A DNA stretch of 15,114 nucleotides from Desulfofustis sp964433645 (GTDB lineage Bacteria; Desulfobacterota; Desulfobulbia; Desulfobulbales; Desulfocapsaceae). The stretch covers positions 1-15,114 of the forward strand of contig CAYSSK010000094.1 in the NCBI GenBank assembly GCA_964433645.1, given 5' to 3'. Within the stretch, counting starts at the first letter, position 1; each line of letters begins with the position of its first letter. This document shows positions 13,172-15,114 of this stretch, piece by piece. The notes beneath the pieces were generated by a model. The model worked only from the letters and a program-made list of their open reading frames with translations. It did not search any database and had not been told where the DNA came from. The position numbers and the translations under genes are program-made.

Positions 13172-14755
13172 TCAGAGATCAAGAACCTGGGCGTCGGAGA
13201 TATTGTCGAGAGCCCGCACCCGTTCGAGCAACTCGCTGCTGATCAATTGATCGGTACCGAGAAAGATGATGTTTTGCTTGCTCTTCTCTTCCTGGCCGAC
13301 CGTCATGCGGGAAATATTGACCTTCGCCCTGCCGAGTTCGGTCCCGAGCGCACCGATCACGCCGGGTACGTCGTTATTGAAGACCAGCAGCATCGGTCCC
13401 GACGGCAAGGCCTCGAGACGAAAGGTGTTGAGGCGGACCAGGCGCGGTTCGTTCTTGCCGAAGACGGTGCCGACCAGGACATTCTCGCCGGCATCGGTGA
13501 TCACTTTTACCGACAGCTGATTGATGAAATCCTCCGTCCGGTCGGTTCTCGATTCGACGATCTTTATCCCCCGATCCCGAGCGATGATCGGTGCATTGAC
13601 ATAGTTGACCGCTTCTTTGAGGATCGGCATGAACAATCCCTTGAGAAAGGCAACCGTGATCGGGCTGACATTGAGCTCGGCCAGCGCCCCGCCATACTCG
13701 AGCATCACTTCCTGAACACCGCCGCGGGCCAGCTGCATCTGCATGTTGCCGAGCATCTCGCCCAAAGTGATGTACGGTCCGACCTGAGCCAGCACCTCAT
13801 CGCTGACCGACGGCACGTTGACGGCGTTGGTGACCGTGCCCTTGAGCAGATAGTCGGCCACCTGTTCAGCGATGGCGACGGCCACGTTCTCCTGGGCCTC
13901 GTTGGTCGAGGCACCGAGATGCGGGGTACAGATGAAATTGTCCAAGCCGAGCAACGGGCAGTTTTCCAGCGTCGTCGGCTCCTGGGCGAACACGTCGAGC
14001 GCGGCGCCGGCGATCCGGCCGCTGCGCAGCGCTTCGTACAGGGCCGCCTCATCGCAGACCCCTCCCCGGGCACAATCGATGAGCATCCCGCTTGACTTCA
14101 TGGCGGCAAAAAACTCGGCCGACAGCAGGTGTTTGGTCTCCTTGGTGAGCGGCACGTGGACGGAGATACAGTCTGAGCGAGCCGCCAGCTCTTCGAGATC
14201 GACCAGCTCCACGCCCATCTTTTCCGCCACCTCACGGGGCATATGCGGGTCGTAGGCGATAGTCTTCATCTTCAGCCCCTGGGCCCGGCTGGCGGCGATG
14301 CTGCCGATCCGGCCGATGCCGACGACGCCGAAGGTCTTGCCGCTCAATTCGTGGCCCATGAATTTTTTCTTTTCCCACTTGCCGCTCTTCATCGACGCGG
14401 TCGCCTGCGGGATATTGCGCGACAGAGCCATCATCATCGAGATGGCCAACTCGGCGGTGGTCGTCGCATTGCCGTCCGGAGCGTTCATGACGATCACGCC
14501 TTTCTGGCTGGCGGCCGGAATATCGACGTTATCGAGACCGATGCCGGCCCGGCCGACGACTTTGAGACGGCTGGCGGACTCGAGCAGATCGGCGGTAACC
14601 TTGGTGGCACTCCGGATGATCAATCCTTCGTAACCGCCGATGATCGCTTTGATCTCATCAGGCCCCAAACCGGTCTTGACATCGACCTCCACCCCCGCCC
14701 GTTTCAGGATATCAACCCCAACCTGGGCCAGGTTGTCACTGATCAATACGCGCAT
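13172..14755 (-). CDS. serA: D-3-phosphoglycerate dehydrogenase
   Basis: First step of serine synthesis: NAD-dependent oxidation of 3-phosphoglycerate. The 527-residue long form has the substrate and NAD domains (1-310), with VGRAGIGLDNVD (67-78), Rossmann loop GVVGIGRIGS (143-152), and catalytic Arg230 (DCARGG), Glu259 (QEP) and His279 (TPHLGAS). The intervening ASB domain (about 317-450) follows, then a C-terminal ACT domain (455-527, FNNDVPGVIGALGTELG), the usual site for serine feedback. The ATG at 14755 has AAGGAG five bases upstream; a GTG at 14761 overlaps that ribosome site and is rejected. It is the first gene of the minus-strand run, with its own promoter about 100 bases upstream. 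Confidence 0.98.
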   Translation of the reverse strand: MRVLISDNLAQVGVDILKRAGVEVDVKTGLGPDEIKAIIGGYEGLIIRSATKVTADLLESASRLKVVGRAGIGLDNVDIPAASQKGVIVMNAPDGNATTTAELAISMMMALSRNIPQATASMKSGKWEKKKFMGHELSGKTFGVVGIGRIGSIAASRAQGLKMKTIAYDPHMPREVAEKMGVELVDLEELAARSDCISVHVPLTKETKHLLSAEFFAAMKSSGMLIDCARGGVCDEAALYEALRSGRIAGAALDVFAQEPTTLENCPLLGLDNFICTPHLGASTNEAQENVAVAIAEQVADYLLKGTVTNAVNVPSVSDEVLAQVGPYITLGEMLGNMQMQLARGGVQEVMLEYGGALAELNVSPITVAFLKGLFMPILKEAVNYVNAPIIARDRGIKIVESRTDRTEDFINQLSVKVITDAGENVLVGTVFGKNEPRLVRLNTFRLEALPSGPMLLVFNNDVPGVIGALGTELGRAKVNISRMTVGQEEKSKQNIIFLGTDQLISSELLERVRALDNISDAQVLDL

Positions 14756-14760
14756 TTCCA

Positions 14761-14766
14761 CTCCTT
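14761..14766 (-). promoter_or_regulatory. Ribosome binding site that fixes the serA start
   Basis: AAGGAG lies five bases before the ATG at 14755. The in-frame GTG at 14761 uses the last G of this site, so it cannot be served by it. Confidence 0.85.
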
Positions 14767-14797
14767 GCTGACAAATCTCTCCATATGATCATCCGCC

Positions 14798-14815
14798 TGT
14801 GCCACAACCGGCACA
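14798..14815 (-). other. Small hairpin in the serA leader
   Basis: TGTGCC and GGCACA pair over 6 bp around a 6-base loop, about 40 bases before the serA start, inside the predicted leader. No U-tract follows. A regulatory role is possible but not supported by anything else. Confidence 0.4.
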
Positions 14816-14856
14816 TCGACGAGCGCTACACCCCTTGCAGCACTAATAAACCGAAA

Positions 14857-14885
14857 AGTATACTGTTTCGTGATAAAGAGGACAA
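14857..14885 (-). promoter_or_regulatory. Sigma70-type promoter for serA
   Basis: Minus strand TTGTCC (14885-14880), 17-base spacer, TATACT (14862-14857): 9 of 12 consensus positions in an AT-rich pocket. Predicted start near 14850, giving a leader of about 95 bases. Confidence 0.65.
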
Positions 14886-14991
14886 TCAAAAATACCGCCG
14901 TTCCACCCTCGCCCCCCTCTTTCACGACCCGGCGACACCGATCTTTTCCGGCAAAGACGCTCATATCCGTTGAAGAAACCGGCGCAAAACG

Positions 14992-15028
14992 ATATAACCC
15001 CAGTGATTGAAGTTATGGGGGTTTATAT
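14992..15028. terminator. Inverted repeat near the right edge, terminator-like
   Basis: ATATAACCCC (14992-15001) is the inverted partner of GGGGTTTATAT (15018-15028), a 10-bp stem with one bulged base and a 16-base loop. On the minus strand it is followed by CGTTTTGCG, a short U-tract. It begins five bases past the TGA of the possible upstream gene tail, so it may end that transcript before the serA promoter. The weak U-tract keeps confidence low. Confidence 0.45.
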
Positions 15029-15033
15029 GAAAA

Positions 15034-15114
15034 TCATCTCCCCGGGCTGGCGCTCCCCGGGTCGGCCGGTTCTGCCGGAGGCTGCATCGCGAAGGCCCGG
15101 CGGGCCGGAGAATC
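15034..15114 (-). CDS. Possible C-terminal tail of a minus-strand gene, partial
   Basis: The minus-strand frame is open from the window edge to a TGA at 15034-15036, giving 26 residues rich in Pro, Ala and Arg (ending PADPGSASPGR). It looks like a disordered protein tail. It has the same strand as all neighbours and is followed by a terminator-like hairpin, which supports it weakly. It cannot be identified from so little. The opposite strand is also open here (ATG at 15027), so this could be wrong. Confidence 0.35.
   Translation of the reverse strand, partial: DSPARRAFAMQPPAEPADPGSASPGR

Noticed and set aside
12680..14095. 471-codon plus-strand open frame opposite serA, DUF1844 and ispE
   Set aside because: Antisense shadow produced by high GC codon use; it crosses three well-identified genes and has no recognisable domain.
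14743..14964. 73-residue minus-strand frame upstream of serA
   Set aside because: It spans the serA promoter and overlaps the serA start in another frame; no family resemblance.
1..15114. Mobile elements, CRISPR arrays, phage genes, toxin-antitoxin or other defence systems
   Set aside because: No transposase, integrase, spaced direct repeats or accessory-type genes were seen; nearly every gene is a recognised housekeeping gene.

Overview
The window reads as a housekeeping stretch of a GC-rich, Gram-negative, anaerobic-type bacterium, most likely a member of the Desulfobacterota (Desulfobulbales-like). I infer this from protein flavour and gene order: serA, DUF1844 gene, ispE, tRNA-Gln, prs, rplY, pth, carD, rluD, coaE, rho, rpmE, prfA, prmC, murA resembles the block I recall from Geobacter and sulfate-reducer genomes. 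That is memory-based, not a database result.

Layout: bases 1-1500 carry the only well-supported plus-strand gene, a membrane-anchored PAS sensor histidine kinase that runs off the left edge. Everything from 1501 to about 14755 is on the minus strand and is best read from right to left: serA (serine synthesis), a small DUF1844 protein, ispE (isoprenoid precursor synthesis), tRNA-Gln(UUG), prs (PRPP synthesis), rplY (ribosomal protein L25), pth (peptidyl-tRNA hydrolase), carD (RNA polymerase-binding regulator), rluD-like pseudouridine synthase, coaE (CoA synthesis), rho (termination factor), rpmE (ribosomal protein L31), prfA (release factor 1), prmC (release-factor methylase) and murA (first committed step of peptidoglycan synthesis). 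The right edge (14756-15114) holds a serA promoter and leader, a hairpin, and the possible tail of another minus-strand gene.

The theme is translation and gene expression: ribosomal proteins L25 and L31, RF1 with its methylase PrmC, Pth, an rRNA/tRNA-modification enzyme, tRNA-Gln, Rho and CarD. Two very clear intrinsic terminators lie directly behind the two ribosomal protein genes (rplY and rpmE) and immediately before translation-factor genes (pth and prfA). A near-consensus sigma70 promoter lies 5 bases past the coaE stop and gives rho an approximately 360-nt leader.

I found no mobile element, CRISPR array, phage gene or defence system, and no clearly new multi-gene system. The points most worth a second look are in the non-coding architecture: the ispE stop codon lies inside the tRNA-Gln gene, the long structured rho leader, the hairpin-rich carD leader, and the terminator-before-translation-factor pattern.
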